A stretch of 27,989 nucleotides of DNA from a bacterium (lineage in GTDB: Bacteria; Bacillota; Clostridia; Lachnospirales; Lachnospiraceae), in the NCBI GenBank assembly GCA_004562765.1, contig SFRL01000044.1, positions 1 to 27,989 on the forward strand. The letters are read 5' to 3'. Below, one piece after another: positions 8,038 to 16,049 of this stretch. The first letter of the stretch is position 1. Each line of letters starts with the position of its first letter. Under the pieces are notes generated by a model. The model ran no database searches. It saw only the letters and a program-made list of their open reading frames with translations, and was not told where the DNA came from. A program made the position numbers and the translations under genes.

Positions 8038-8991
8038 TTAGAACAACCGCTCTTCGCCATTTTTCTTTGCGATCTGGTTTGCGATCACGATCAGTATGAT
8101 ACTAACCACACTCTTGAAGATACCTGCGGCGGTTCCGAGTGCATAATCGCCCTGACTGATACCCCATTTCAATACATAGATATCGATCGTCTGGGAAACC
8201 TTCTGTACAAGACCGTTTCCTAACAGATACTGGATCTCAAAACCTGCATTCAATACGTTTCCTACATTCATGAGCAGCAGGATAATGATCGTCGGTTTGA
8301 TTCCCGGAAGCGTCACGTGCTTGATCTTGCCCCATCTTCCGGCTCCGTCGATTGCCGCCGCCTCATAAAGGGACGGGTCGATAGATGTGATGGCAGAGAG
8401 ATAGATGATCGCATTCCATCCGGTCTCTTTCCATACGTTTGCAAATGCAACGATCGGCCAGAAATATTTTTCATGTGCAAAAAAGTTGATGGGCTGGCTG
8501 ATCAGATGAAAATTCATCAAAAGTTCGTTGATGATACCCGTTCCGGACAACGCATCATGCAGGATACCGGTAACGATGATCCATGATAAAAAGTGGGGCA
8601 GATAAGAGATCGTCTGAACCGTCTTTTTGCCCTTTTTGCTCACGATCTCATTTAACAGGATCGCAAACGCAATCGCTGTAACGAAGGTGGCAACCAGATT
8701 AATGACACCCATCGCCAGCGTGTTTCGGATCACACGGATAAATGCCTCATCCGAAAACAGCATCTTGAATTTTGCCAATCCCACAAATTTTGAATGGAGC
8801 AATCCATCCTTCGGCTTGTAATTCTGAAATGCCATCAGCCAGCCTACCAGAGGGAGATAGCAGAAGATAAAACCGTAGATAAAAATGAGTCCACCCCAGA
8901 TCAACAGTGCCTTCTGCTTTTTTACTTCCGCCCACGTGATCCGGGGCTTTGCCTGTTGTACCGTTGTCTTTGTTTTCCTTGCAATAGCCAT
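8038..8991 (-). CDS. Carbohydrate ABC transporter permease, LplB type
   Basis: 317 residues with a basic N-terminus and six predicted membrane helices, the first at about 30-55 (LLIWGGLIFIYGFIFCYLPL). The FQNYKPKDGL segment is characteristic of LplB-like permeases. The EAA loop reads YEAAAIDGAGRWGKIKHVTLPGIKPT. It pairs with the LplC-type permease downstream. No ATP-binding subunit is encoded in the window. Importers of this class in Firmicutes usually use a shared MsmX-like ATPase encoded elsewhere. It is separated from the upstream binding protein by a strong intercistronic hairpin (9013-9048), which probably lowers its expression relative to that protein. Confidence 0.94.
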   Translation of the reverse strand: MAIARKTKTTVQQAKPRITWAEVKKQKALLIWGGLIFIYGFIFCYLPLVGWLMAFQNYKPKDGLLHSKFVGLAKFKMLFSDEAFIRVIRNTLAMGVINLVATFVTAIAFAILLNEIVSKKGKKTVQTISYLPHFLSWIIVTGILHDALSGTGIINELLMNFHLISQPINFFAHEKYFWPIVAFANVWKETGWNAIIYLSAITSIDPSLYEAAAIDGAGRWGKIKHVTLPGIKPTIIILLLMNVGNVLNAGFEIQYLLGNGLVQKVSQTIDIYVLKWGISQGDYALGTAAGIFKSVVSIILIVIANQIAKKNGEERLF

Positions 8992-9012
8992 ACCTGCACT
9001 CCTTCTAATGAA

Positions 9013-9048
9013 GACAGGCAGATGAAATCTAACCTACATCTGCCTGTC
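9013..9048 (-). other. Intercistronic hairpin between binding-protein and permease genes
   Basis: GACAGGCAGATG and CATCTGCCTGTC form a perfect 12-bp stem with a 12-base loop. On the minus strand it is not followed by a T-run, so it more likely protects the 3' end of the binding-protein message or attenuates permease expression than fully terminates. This arrangement is common after binding-protein genes of ABC importers. Confidence 0.75.
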
Positions 9049-9065
9049 CGTAAATTTCATTTTCT

Positions 9066-10790
9066 TTACTCGTATTTTGCTGCCTCTGCGATTCTTCTCT
9101 CTAACTCAACCTGCATCTCAGCGATAAATGCATCGGGATTGCATGCATTGTATGCCTCCATGTACTCAGCCCAGCCTGCATCAAAGTCGTCAGCCATGAC
9201 AACCTTCGGCAGATACTCATGTTTTACCTCGCCCATCTTCAGCCAAGCGGTACCACCCTCGGTATCGGTTGTCATTGTCTGGGAGAATGTGTACATCGGA
9301 TACCAAGGTCCCGGTGCGGGGCTGGTTCCAAGCATATCTACGTAAGTCATAACGCCGTATGCGTTAAAGCACTCTTTTACATCATCGGTCAGACCATCGA
9401 AGAACTCTTGTGCCTGTCCTTCCGGCTTCATTGCATTCTTGCCGTCGCGGCTTGTTCCGATCCACTGAGGGAAGTAGGAATAAGTACACAGATGTGAAGC
9501 CTTGTAAGCAGAGTCTGCAGCGTTGGTTCTCATTTCCGGTGTCTTATAGTACATTCCTTCACCGTCTACCTGATAGTCAACGTCCTTCTCACCCCAGAAA
9601 CGAAGGTCATGCACTTCCTGTCCTAAAAGATCATTTACAAACTGTAATGCACCCTCTACATCCTCACAACTGGTAGTTACTGCCAGACCGCCTGATACAT
9701 TTAATACTCCGCCTGAGTTGTGCCACTGGTTCTTCACGCTTCTGTCAATGGTGATCGGAAGGGGAACATAGCTACATCCCTGCTTGTCCAGACCTGCTGA
9801 CTTGATCGCATCATATCCGGTGTAAGCGAAATCCCACCACTGATCGATCATTCCAAGTACACGTCCGGAAGAGATCTTTGCAATGTACTCATCATAAGTC
9901 ATGGTAAATGACTCAGGATCCACGATACCCTTCTTGTACTCCTCATTGAGTTTCTTGAAGTAAGCAACTGCGGTATCGGTTGTATTGTAGTCGATAACGG
10001 TCTGTGTATTGGGATCTACGATAACAGAACCGTCATTCGGATATCCATCCAGGAACTCCGGTGCGTTCTCAAGACAGAAATATCTCCAGTCATCACACAG
10101 GATGGTGTAGGGGATGTTTGCTGTTCCGTCTTCCATAGTAGGATTAGCCTCATTGTATGCCTCGATCAGGTCGAAGTACTCATCCATGGTACGGATTTCC
10201 GGATAGTCAGCCCACTTTAATACTCTGGTCTGGATCCAGAATGCCTCATCATTGTGTGTACACATTTTCTCTTCGCCGTAAATATTGCTGAACTGGGGCA
10301 GCCAGTAGATCTTTCCGTCATCCTGTCTCAGCTGATCCCACTCCTGCTCGGTAAAGAATTCCTTAATGTTAGGATACTTATCTATGTAATCATCCAGTGC
10401 TACCAGAGCGCCTGCCTGATAAAGCTGTACTGACTGACTTCCACCGTCGATAAAGTCCGGATACTCGCCACCGGCGATCAATGTTCCGACTGCTTCCTCT
10501 GCGGTCTGTCCGGTCAGCCAGGTCTCCTTTACCTTTGCTCCGGTCAGCTCAGCGATCTGCTGCTGAATCTCGTTATCATCATTGATCTCAGCACCGGGTA
10601 CAGCGAAGAATGCCGTATACTCTCTGATCTCTCCGGTGTCTGATGAACCGCCCTCAGCGGTCTCTTTGTCCGCGCTTGCATCTGCGCTTGCGCTGGTACC
10701 TGCGTCTTTTTTGCTGTCACCGCAACCTGTTGCTACAGATGCTGTCATGACTGCTGCCAGAAGCAAGCATAACATTTTCTTCATTTTCAT
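9066..10790 (-). CDS. ABC transporter sugar-binding lipoprotein (probable xylo-oligosaccharide)
   Basis: 574 residues. A lipoprotein signal peptide ends in the lipobox SVATGC with Cys23 as the lipidation site, followed by a flexible Ser/Ala/Asp/Lys linker to about residue 55. The mature domain is a large extracellular solute-binding fold rich in Trp and acidic residues (YWLPQFSN, AFWIQTRVLKWADYPEI, IPYTILCDDWRYF, GMIDQWWDFAY, PWYPMYTFSQ). It should capture oligosaccharides at the cell surface for the two permeases downstream. ATG 10790 follows a strong GGGAGG 10 bases upstream. A promoter and a preceding terminator make it the first gene of the transporter operon. Xylo-oligosaccharide specificity is inferred from the neighbours. 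A diverged copy lies at 5369-7021. Confidence 0.95.
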   Translation of the reverse strand: MKMKKMLCLLLAAVMTASVATGCGDSKKDAGTSASADASADKETAEGGSSDTGEIREYTAFFAVPGAEINDDNEIQQQIAELTGAKVKETWLTGQTAEEAVGTLIAGGEYPDFIDGGSQSVQLYQAGALVALDDYIDKYPNIKEFFTEQEWDQLRQDDGKIYWLPQFSNIYGEEKMCTHNDEAFWIQTRVLKWADYPEIRTMDEYFDLIEAYNEANPTMEDGTANIPYTILCDDWRYFCLENAPEFLDGYPNDGSVIVDPNTQTVIDYNTTDTAVAYFKKLNEEYKKGIVDPESFTMTYDEYIAKISSGRVLGMIDQWWDFAYTGYDAIKSAGLDKQGCSYVPLPITIDRSVKNQWHNSGGVLNVSGGLAVTTSCEDVEGALQFVNDLLGQEVHDLRFWGEKDVDYQVDGEGMYYKTPEMRTNAADSAYKASHLCTYSYFPQWIGTSRDGKNAMKPEGQAQEFFDGLTDDVKECFNAYGVMTYVDMLGTSPAPGPWYPMYTFSQTMTTDTEGGTAWLKMGEVKHEYLPKVVMADDFDAGWAEYMEAYNACNPDAFIAEMQVELERRIAEAAKYE

Positions 10791-10833
10791 TTTTGAAATA
10801 CCTCCCTTGTTTTTTGTTTGTTTTGATGATTCT

Positions 10834-10861
10834 ATTTTATAAAAATCAGCGTCAGAAACAA
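10834..10861 (-). promoter_or_regulatory. Predicted promoter of the transporter operon
   Basis: On the minus strand, TTGTTT (10861-10856) and TAAAAT (10839-10834) are spaced by 16 bases, just downstream of a terminator hairpin and 44 bases from ATG 10790. The neighbouring AraC-type regulator is an obvious candidate controller, but I could not define its site. Confidence 0.45.
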
Positions 10862-10881
10862 TCGGGGAAAGTATATATAAA

Positions 10882-10910
10882 GGCGGGAGAAATTATAACT
10901 TTCTCCCGCC
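10882..10910 (-). terminator. Intrinsic terminator after the two-component operon
   Basis: GGCGGGAGAAA and TTTCTCCCGCC form a perfect 11-bp GC-rich stem around TTATAAC. On the minus strand it is followed by TTTATATATAC. It lies 15 bases past the response-regulator stop codon. Confidence 0.85.
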
Positions 10911-10924
10911 TTAGCGTCTTGATA

Positions 10925-12532
10925 CTATAGATTTTCCGGCTTTTCACCGGAGCCCTGTTTTCTGAACTTTGCAGGGGTGCAACCCTTCACTGCAATGAAC
11001 CGATTGACAAAATAGTCAACATCCTTGTATCCCACCGCCTCCGCGATCTGATAGATCTTCTGATCTGTTCGAAGCAGCAGCTTCGCCGCCTCCTCCATTC
11101 GGTATTGATTTAAATAGTCTTTAAAGGAACAACCATATTTCTTGCGGAACAGCTGCCCGAGATAGGCACTGTTCACGAAATAGCGCTCACTCAGATCCTT
11201 CAGTGTCAGATTTTCCGCATAATTTTTGCGGATCTCTTTCTCCACCTCACCCAGTACACCTCTGGACACATTTTTCCGCAACTGTGCAAGGTAATCCCCA
11301 TATTCGCAGGTCATACGGACCAGATGCGTCTTGCTGCCGCGCATCGTGCCCTCCTCAAAGGTACTTTCACTGATCAGACGAAGGATCTCCTCCTGATTGA
11401 CATCGTCATCCTGCTCACTGGCCAGATGAATGAGCTGAAACAGCAGATAATTGATATTCAGATTCATCGTCTCACCAGTCACACCGATATTCTGCATCTC
11501 CTCATAAAACGCGTCAACCTTTTGCCGGATCAGCATATGGTCATTCTGCTCGATCGCCCGGATCAGATCATCAATACTCTTTTTGCAGAGAAGAATACCT
11601 CCGTCTGTGATCTGCGCTTCCTCCTCATAATAATAGATCTCCTTTTTCTTTCGGAATCCCTGCAGGGAGCGCAGCATATACGAGGTTCCGTAGGACTTCG
11701 GAATCGCATTCACGGCTGAGACCTTTTTCCCCACCAGCATGATGACAGGCAGCTTCGTGACCTCCTTCAGGTATTTTAAGAAGGCTTCCAGAAATGCCTT
11801 CTCTGATAACTGGCGTTGCTTTGCCATGTAATCACAGTACAAAAAACCGATATCATAGATCTTCTCATGCCCCGCCACATCAAGAACACAGTGATTCGCA
11901 TTTTCCTTTAAAAAGTCCTGACAGGCATCATACAGCTTTCTCAGATAATTGCGTTTTTCCTCATCAGAAAAATCCTCTGTTGTCGTCTCTGTGTCCAGCT
12001 GCACCTCGACATAACGCATTTCTTCCGAAAATTCCATATGCTTTTTCAAATACTCCAGAATTGCCTGATCATGTTTGCCGAGAAGGAGCGCGATCAGATT
12101 GCGGTCCAGATAAGCTTTCTCGTTCTTCTTTCCCTCCTCCGTTTCCCGGTCCAGCGTTTTTTTCATCGCCGCCACCTTGCGAAGTAAAGAGAGCAGAACA
12201 TCCTTTTCCACCGGTTTCAAAATATAATCGGTACAGTCGTATCGCATTGCCTCCTGCGCATAAGAAAACTCCGCATATCCGCTGAGGATCACAAACCAGG
12301 TGTCAAGCGCATGCACCTGACGGATCTGCCGGAGCAGTTCCAGTCCTGTCATAACAGGCATATTGATATCCGCAATCACAAGATCGATCTGTTGCTCCAA
12401 GAGGATCTTCAACGCCTCCTCACCGTTTGATGCCGTCAGCGGGATCTCATAACCTTCCTTTTCCCAGTCCACGAGCACCTGAAGTCCCTGAAGAATAAAC
12501 GGCTCATCATCCACTAACAGTACTTTAAGCAT
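10925..12532 (-). CDS. YesN-type response regulator with AraC DNA-binding domain
   Basis: 535 residues. The receiver domain (1-120) has the acidic pocket Asp8/Asp9, phosphoacceptor Asp55 (IADINMP) and conserved Lys107 (ILKPVEK). A middle region (about 140-420) is typical of YesN-like regulators and has no assigned fold I can name. The C-terminal AraC-type double helix-turn-helix covers about 430-530 (LTLKDLSERYFVNSAYLGQLFRKKYG, then IAEAVGYKDVDYFVNRFIAVKGCTP). It probably activates the adjacent transporter, xylanase and glycosidase operons when phosphorylated by the kinase upstream. Its ATG overlaps the kinase 3' end by 8 bases, implying translational coupling. The DNA targets are not visible by eye. 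Confidence 0.94.
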   Translation of the reverse strand: MLKVLLVDDEPFILQGLQVLVDWEKEGYEIPLTASNGEEALKILLEQQIDLVIADINMPVMTGLELLRQIRQVHALDTWFVILSGYAEFSYAQEAMRYDCTDYILKPVEKDVLLSLLRKVAAMKKTLDRETEEGKKNEKAYLDRNLIALLLGKHDQAILEYLKKHMEFSEEMRYVEVQLDTETTTEDFSDEEKRNYLRKLYDACQDFLKENANHCVLDVAGHEKIYDIGFLYCDYMAKQRQLSEKAFLEAFLKYLKEVTKLPVIMLVGKKVSAVNAIPKSYGTSYMLRSLQGFRKKKEIYYYEEEAQITDGGILLCKKSIDDLIRAIEQNDHMLIRQKVDAFYEEMQNIGVTGETMNLNINYLLFQLIHLASEQDDDVNQEEILRLISESTFEEGTMRGSKTHLVRMTCEYGDYLAQLRKNVSRGVLGEVEKEIRKNYAENLTLKDLSERYFVNSAYLGQLFRKKYGCSFKDYLNQYRMEEAAKLLLRTDQKIYQIAEAVGYKDVDYFVNRFIAVKGCTPAKFRKQGSGEKPENL

Positions 12533-14303
12533 TTTTCCCCTCCTTCGTCACATAGCGCAGCGGAATCCTGATCTGTATCAATGTTCCGACTCCGGTTTCC
12601 GACTCTACATCAAATAGTACTTCATCCTTCGATACCATCTTTAATCGCAGACACGCATTTACGATTCCAACGCGGCCCTTACCCTTCAGCATTTCGATGT
12701 TTGCATCCGACATCCGTGCCTGAAGCTGCGCAGTCTCTTCCTCGTCCATACCGTTTCCGGTATCTTCGATCTCAAGGCACAAACACTCCTTTTCTTTATA
12801 TATCCGAACAAAGATCCAGCCTGATGTAGCCTTGCTCTCGATCCCATGTACACAGGCATTTTCCACAAACGTAACAATAGACAGCTTCGGGATCACAAAT
12901 GAATTGCACTCCTCGTCCACATCCAGTTCAAAGGAAAGCTTATCGCCAAACCGGTATTTCTGCAGTTCCAGATAGGTCTCCACAAAATCCATTTCCTTCT
13001 CAATCATTACCGAATCATCCTGCCATTCGACATACTGCCTTTGAAGCACGGCCAAACGTTCCACCATATCAGCTGTTTCCATCTCATGCTTGATAATACT
13101 GTGCATGCGGATACTCTCCAGTGCATTGAAGAGAAAATGCGGATTGATCTGGCTGTGTAATGCCAACAGTTCTGCATTCTGTCTGGCAACAAGCATCTCC
13201 TGCTCCTTGATCTTATTTTTGTACATGATCTGGATCAGCGAATTCATACGTCGCACCATTTTATTGTAATTACGCATCAGACCACCGATCTCATCCGCAC
13301 CCCGCACATTTCGGATCTCTACCAGCTGATCGTCCTCGACTCTGTCAAACACCTCCGTCAATTCCCCGATACGCACGGAAAATGAATGGTTGATGCAGTA
13401 AACCATGAAAAAAGGCAGCAGTATATTCACGAGTACCAGAAGCAGGATGAGCGGATAATGCCTGATCATCTCCTGCGCGATTCCTGTTTTCGGGTTCATC
13501 ACATAGATCTCCAGTTCCTGCCCGTAAATGCTCATCTGCTCTGAGTACCCGATATCATCAAACTTTGTAAATGCCTCAAACTCTTTTCCGACGCTGCTGT
13601 CCTTTCCGTTGGACAAAATGATCTTATCATCCTTGCAGATATAGATATCCACATCATAGTTCATATTCTCCAACCGGCGCACGGTGTTACTGTAATCAAT
13701 GTCGATCCGGAGAACGTTCTGTGACTCTCCATAAAAATCCAGTCTCTGCAGAAAACAGATCTTTCGCTTGGACTTGCTCACCGCCGTTTTGCTATCGTCA
13801 AGTCCCAGATAAAGCCCCCGCTTTAAATGATTGTCTGTCAGATATGTATACCACTCCTCCTGCTTCACATCACTGACCTTCTGAAACTCCGAGCCGCTGA
13901 TGATCGTATCATTATCCGCATAAAAGGTGAGCTGCATGTTGTTCTGTCCCATTCCTATCTGGAGCAGGGTATCCTTAAAAAACTTCTGATATTTGGTATA
14001 ATAGTCAAGCGGCGATTCGTACTCTTGCTTTAAAAAATCATCTATATATTTGCTCGTATAAATACTTTTCGCATACTTCGCCGCACTGTCGATCTCACTG
14101 AACAGATTGTATCGCACCGCGCTGGCGATATTCTCCATCTCGTGCTGCTGATTGACCTTTTCCGATTGAAACACAATACCACCGATCACACTGTCCGTGA
14201 TAATGAGCGGGATGATCACACAGAAAACGTAGAGAATGATGAGTTTTCGTTTGATCGTAAAGTTATCCATTTTTATCTCGATCCATCTCTGGAGTTTTTT
14301 CAT
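12525..14303 (-). CDS. YesM-type sensor histidine kinase
   Basis: 592 residues. Transmembrane helix 1 covers about 21-45 and helix 2 about 283-304. They flank an extracellular Cache-like sensing domain of about 235 residues. A HAMP segment follows (about 305-360, IGELTEVFDRVEDDQ), then the His_kinase domain with phospho-accepting His389 in QINPHFLFNALESIRMHS. The ATPase domain has the N box at ENACVHGIE (Asn482), the G1 box DTGNGMD and a GKGRVGIVN glycine motif. This is the lytS/YesM kinase family, usually tied to carbohydrate uptake. It should sense an extracellular sugar or sugar-loaded binding protein and phosphorylate the AraC-type regulator encoded downstream. ATG 14303 is preceded by AAGGGA. 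Confidence 0.94.
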   Translation of the reverse strand: MKKLQRWIEIKMDNFTIKRKLIILYVFCVIIPLIITDSVIGGIVFQSEKVNQQHEMENIASAVRYNLFSEIDSAAKYAKSIYTSKYIDDFLKQEYESPLDYYTKYQKFFKDTLLQIGMGQNNMQLTFYADNDTIISGSEFQKVSDVKQEEWYTYLTDNHLKRGLYLGLDDSKTAVSKSKRKICFLQRLDFYGESQNVLRIDIDYSNTVRRLENMNYDVDIYICKDDKIILSNGKDSSVGKEFEAFTKFDDIGYSEQMSIYGQELEIYVMNPKTGIAQEMIRHYPLILLLVLVNILLPFFMVYCINHSFSVRIGELTEVFDRVEDDQLVEIRNVRGADEIGGLMRNYNKMVRRMNSLIQIMYKNKIKEQEMLVARQNAELLALHSQINPHFLFNALESIRMHSIIKHEMETADMVERLAVLQRQYVEWQDDSVMIEKEMDFVETYLELQKYRFGDKLSFELDVDEECNSFVIPKLSIVTFVENACVHGIESKATSGWIFVRIYKEKECLCLEIEDTGNGMDEEETAQLQARMSDANIEMLKGKGRVGIVNACLRLKMVSKDEVLFDVESETGVGTLIQIRIPLRYVTKEGKNA

Positions 14304-14323
14304 TTATACGCATCCCTTCTATG

Positions 14324-14351
14324 ATAATATCTTCTCTATCATTCAGTTTAA
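14324..14351 (-). promoter_or_regulatory. Possible promoter of the two-component operon
   Basis: On the minus strand, TTAAAC (14351-14346) and TATTAT (14329-14324) are 16 bases apart in the short gap between the GH43 terminator and the kinase start. The -35 box is poor. Confidence 0.35.
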
Positions 14352-14380
14352 CATATGAGAGCCGGAAATAAAACTAAAAT

Positions 14381-14417
14381 AGCCGGGATTGGAATTATAC
14401 ACACCCCTTTCCCGGCT
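14381..14417 (-). terminator. Intrinsic terminator after the GH43 operon
   Basis: AGCCGGGA (14381-14388) pairs perfectly with TCCCGGCT (14410-14417) around a 21-base loop. On the minus strand it is followed by ATTTTAGTTTTATTT. It separates the glycosidase operon from the kinase gene. Confidence 0.8.
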
Positions 14418-14461
14418 GATATCCTTTTTATTATATGAAAACTAATCTTGTCTCTCGATCG

Positions 14462-16018
14462 TTACAGATTGTCGTAGTGAAACCATGCGAAATCTGCATG
14501 ATTGCTGCTCTCGCTTCCATTGGAGGACGTGTACATTCCGATGGTACAACCCACAAAACCGCCTGCCTCCTCCGTCGTGTACGGCAGGAGATCTACCTGC
14601 CCGGCGAGCTTTGACCGCTTTCCTTTTTCCTTCACAAATACCTGTGCGCTCTGTTCTTCCGCGATAAGTTCCAGCTCTGTCAATCCGTCTGTCTCAAGCG
14701 GCTGCTCCACGAGAACCTGATCCGTCTCTTTGATACATGCTGTCACACGCACCACACGCCCGCTGTTTCCCTTTACGATTTCAATGCGCAGATGGTTCGC
14801 ATGGTTTTGGAACAATACGATACCTGCCGTCTCGTCCTCATTTTCCGGAACAAACTCCACACCGCAGCTCACGGCAAAGGCATACGACTTCTGGCGCAAT
14901 CCGAGATAGGACGCATGCTCCTTTTTACCGATTGCTTCCTTTCTCGTGTACAGACGCAGGAATCCCTCTCGCTCCTTCAGGGAATACATGCCTTCATCCC
15001 GCTTCATGATACCGAGGAAACGGTCATCCAGCATCTCATCATAGAACTCAAAATGATCCATTCCACCAATTTCCCGGTCAAAACGGCACTCCGGAAGCGG
15101 AATATCAAGCGTATCCTCCAGCCGTCCGACACCGGGGCTGATGACGGGCCAGCCGTCTTCCCAGATGACTTTCGCAAGAAATGTCTCACGCCCCATACTG
15201 CCGTGCTGTCTGCATGGTCTGGTTGCAAGCATCACCACATACCAGTTGCCGTTCGCATCATCCACCAGATCTCCGTGTCCGGCGTAGATGATCGGATAAT
15301 CCTTGCCGAGATTCCGGTGTGAAAAGATTGGATTTCTGGGGCATCCCTCAAACCACTGGAACAGATTTTTGCTCCGCGCCACGGAAATGCTGTGCTCCGG
15401 TCCGGTACCGCCCTCCGCATGCAGCAGATAATAGTAACCATCCTTTTTATAAAGATGCGGTCCTTCCGGCCAGATGACATCCTTGACCGCGCCCTTCCAG
15501 ATCGCCATGCTCTCTCCGATCAGTTTCATCTGATCCAGATCCAGCTCCTGCACCCAGATCTCCCAGTCACCGTTGTATCTGACACCTTCCGGATTCGGTC
15601 TTGTCCCGACATAATAGCAGCGCCCGTCATCGTCAAAAAACAAACTCGGATCGATACCCGGCGCATCATCACCGAGATAATGCGGGGCAGACCACGGTCC
15701 TTCCGGTTTTTCCGCCGTCACGATAAAATTGCCGCCGTAGCTGACATTTGTCGTGATCATATAATATGTACCCTCGTGATAGCGGATCGTCGGCGCATAG
15801 ATACCTTCCGAGATCTCGCTGCCATCCACAGGAAGCTGCTCCTCCCTGTCTAAAATATTGCCGATCTGCTCCCAATGTGCCAGATCCCTGCTGTGAAAAA
15901 CCGGCACTCCCGGCGCATATACAAAGCTTGAAGTTGCAAGATAAAAATCTTCACCCACTCTGCAAATGGACGGATCCGGATAAAATCCGCTTAAAATCGG
16001 GTTTTTTGCTGTTACCAT
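14462..16018 (-). CDS. GH43 beta-xylosidase / alpha-L-arabinofuranosidase with C-terminal beta-sandwich
   Basis: 518 residues, no signal peptide, so cytoplasmic. The five-bladed GH43 propeller covers about 1-315, with catalytic base Asp15 (FYPDPSICR), pKa-modulating Asp123 (GIDPSLFFDDDG) and general acid Glu185 (WPEGPHLY). A C-terminal concanavalin-like domain of about 190 residues follows, as in xylan-active beta-xylosidases where it helps shape the active site (DDRFLGIM, LGLRQKSYAFAVSCGVEF, GFVGCTIGMYTSSNG). Overall it resembles GH43 enzymes that release xylose from xylo-oligosaccharides. Arabinofuranosidase activity cannot be excluded. It is the last gene of the operon, 31 bases after the other GH43, with RBS AAAGGAG. 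Confidence 0.94.
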   Translation of the reverse strand: MVTAKNPILSGFYPDPSICRVGEDFYLATSSFVYAPGVPVFHSRDLAHWEQIGNILDREEQLPVDGSEISEGIYAPTIRYHEGTYYMITTNVSYGGNFIVTAEKPEGPWSAPHYLGDDAPGIDPSLFFDDDGRCYYVGTRPNPEGVRYNGDWEIWVQELDLDQMKLIGESMAIWKGAVKDVIWPEGPHLYKKDGYYYLLHAEGGTGPEHSISVARSKNLFQWFEGCPRNPIFSHRNLGKDYPIIYAGHGDLVDDANGNWYVVMLATRPCRQHGSMGRETFLAKVIWEDGWPVISPGVGRLEDTLDIPLPECRFDREIGGMDHFEFYDEMLDDRFLGIMKRDEGMYSLKEREGFLRLYTRKEAIGKKEHASYLGLRQKSYAFAVSCGVEFVPENEDETAGIVLFQNHANHLRIEIVKGNSGRVVRVTACIKETDQVLVEQPLETDGLTELELIAEEQSAQVFVKEKGKRSKLAGQVDLLPYTTEEAGGFVGCTIGMYTSSNGSESSNHADFAWFHYDNL

Positions 16019-16049
16019 AATCTACTCCTTTATCATTTTTATTCCTTGT

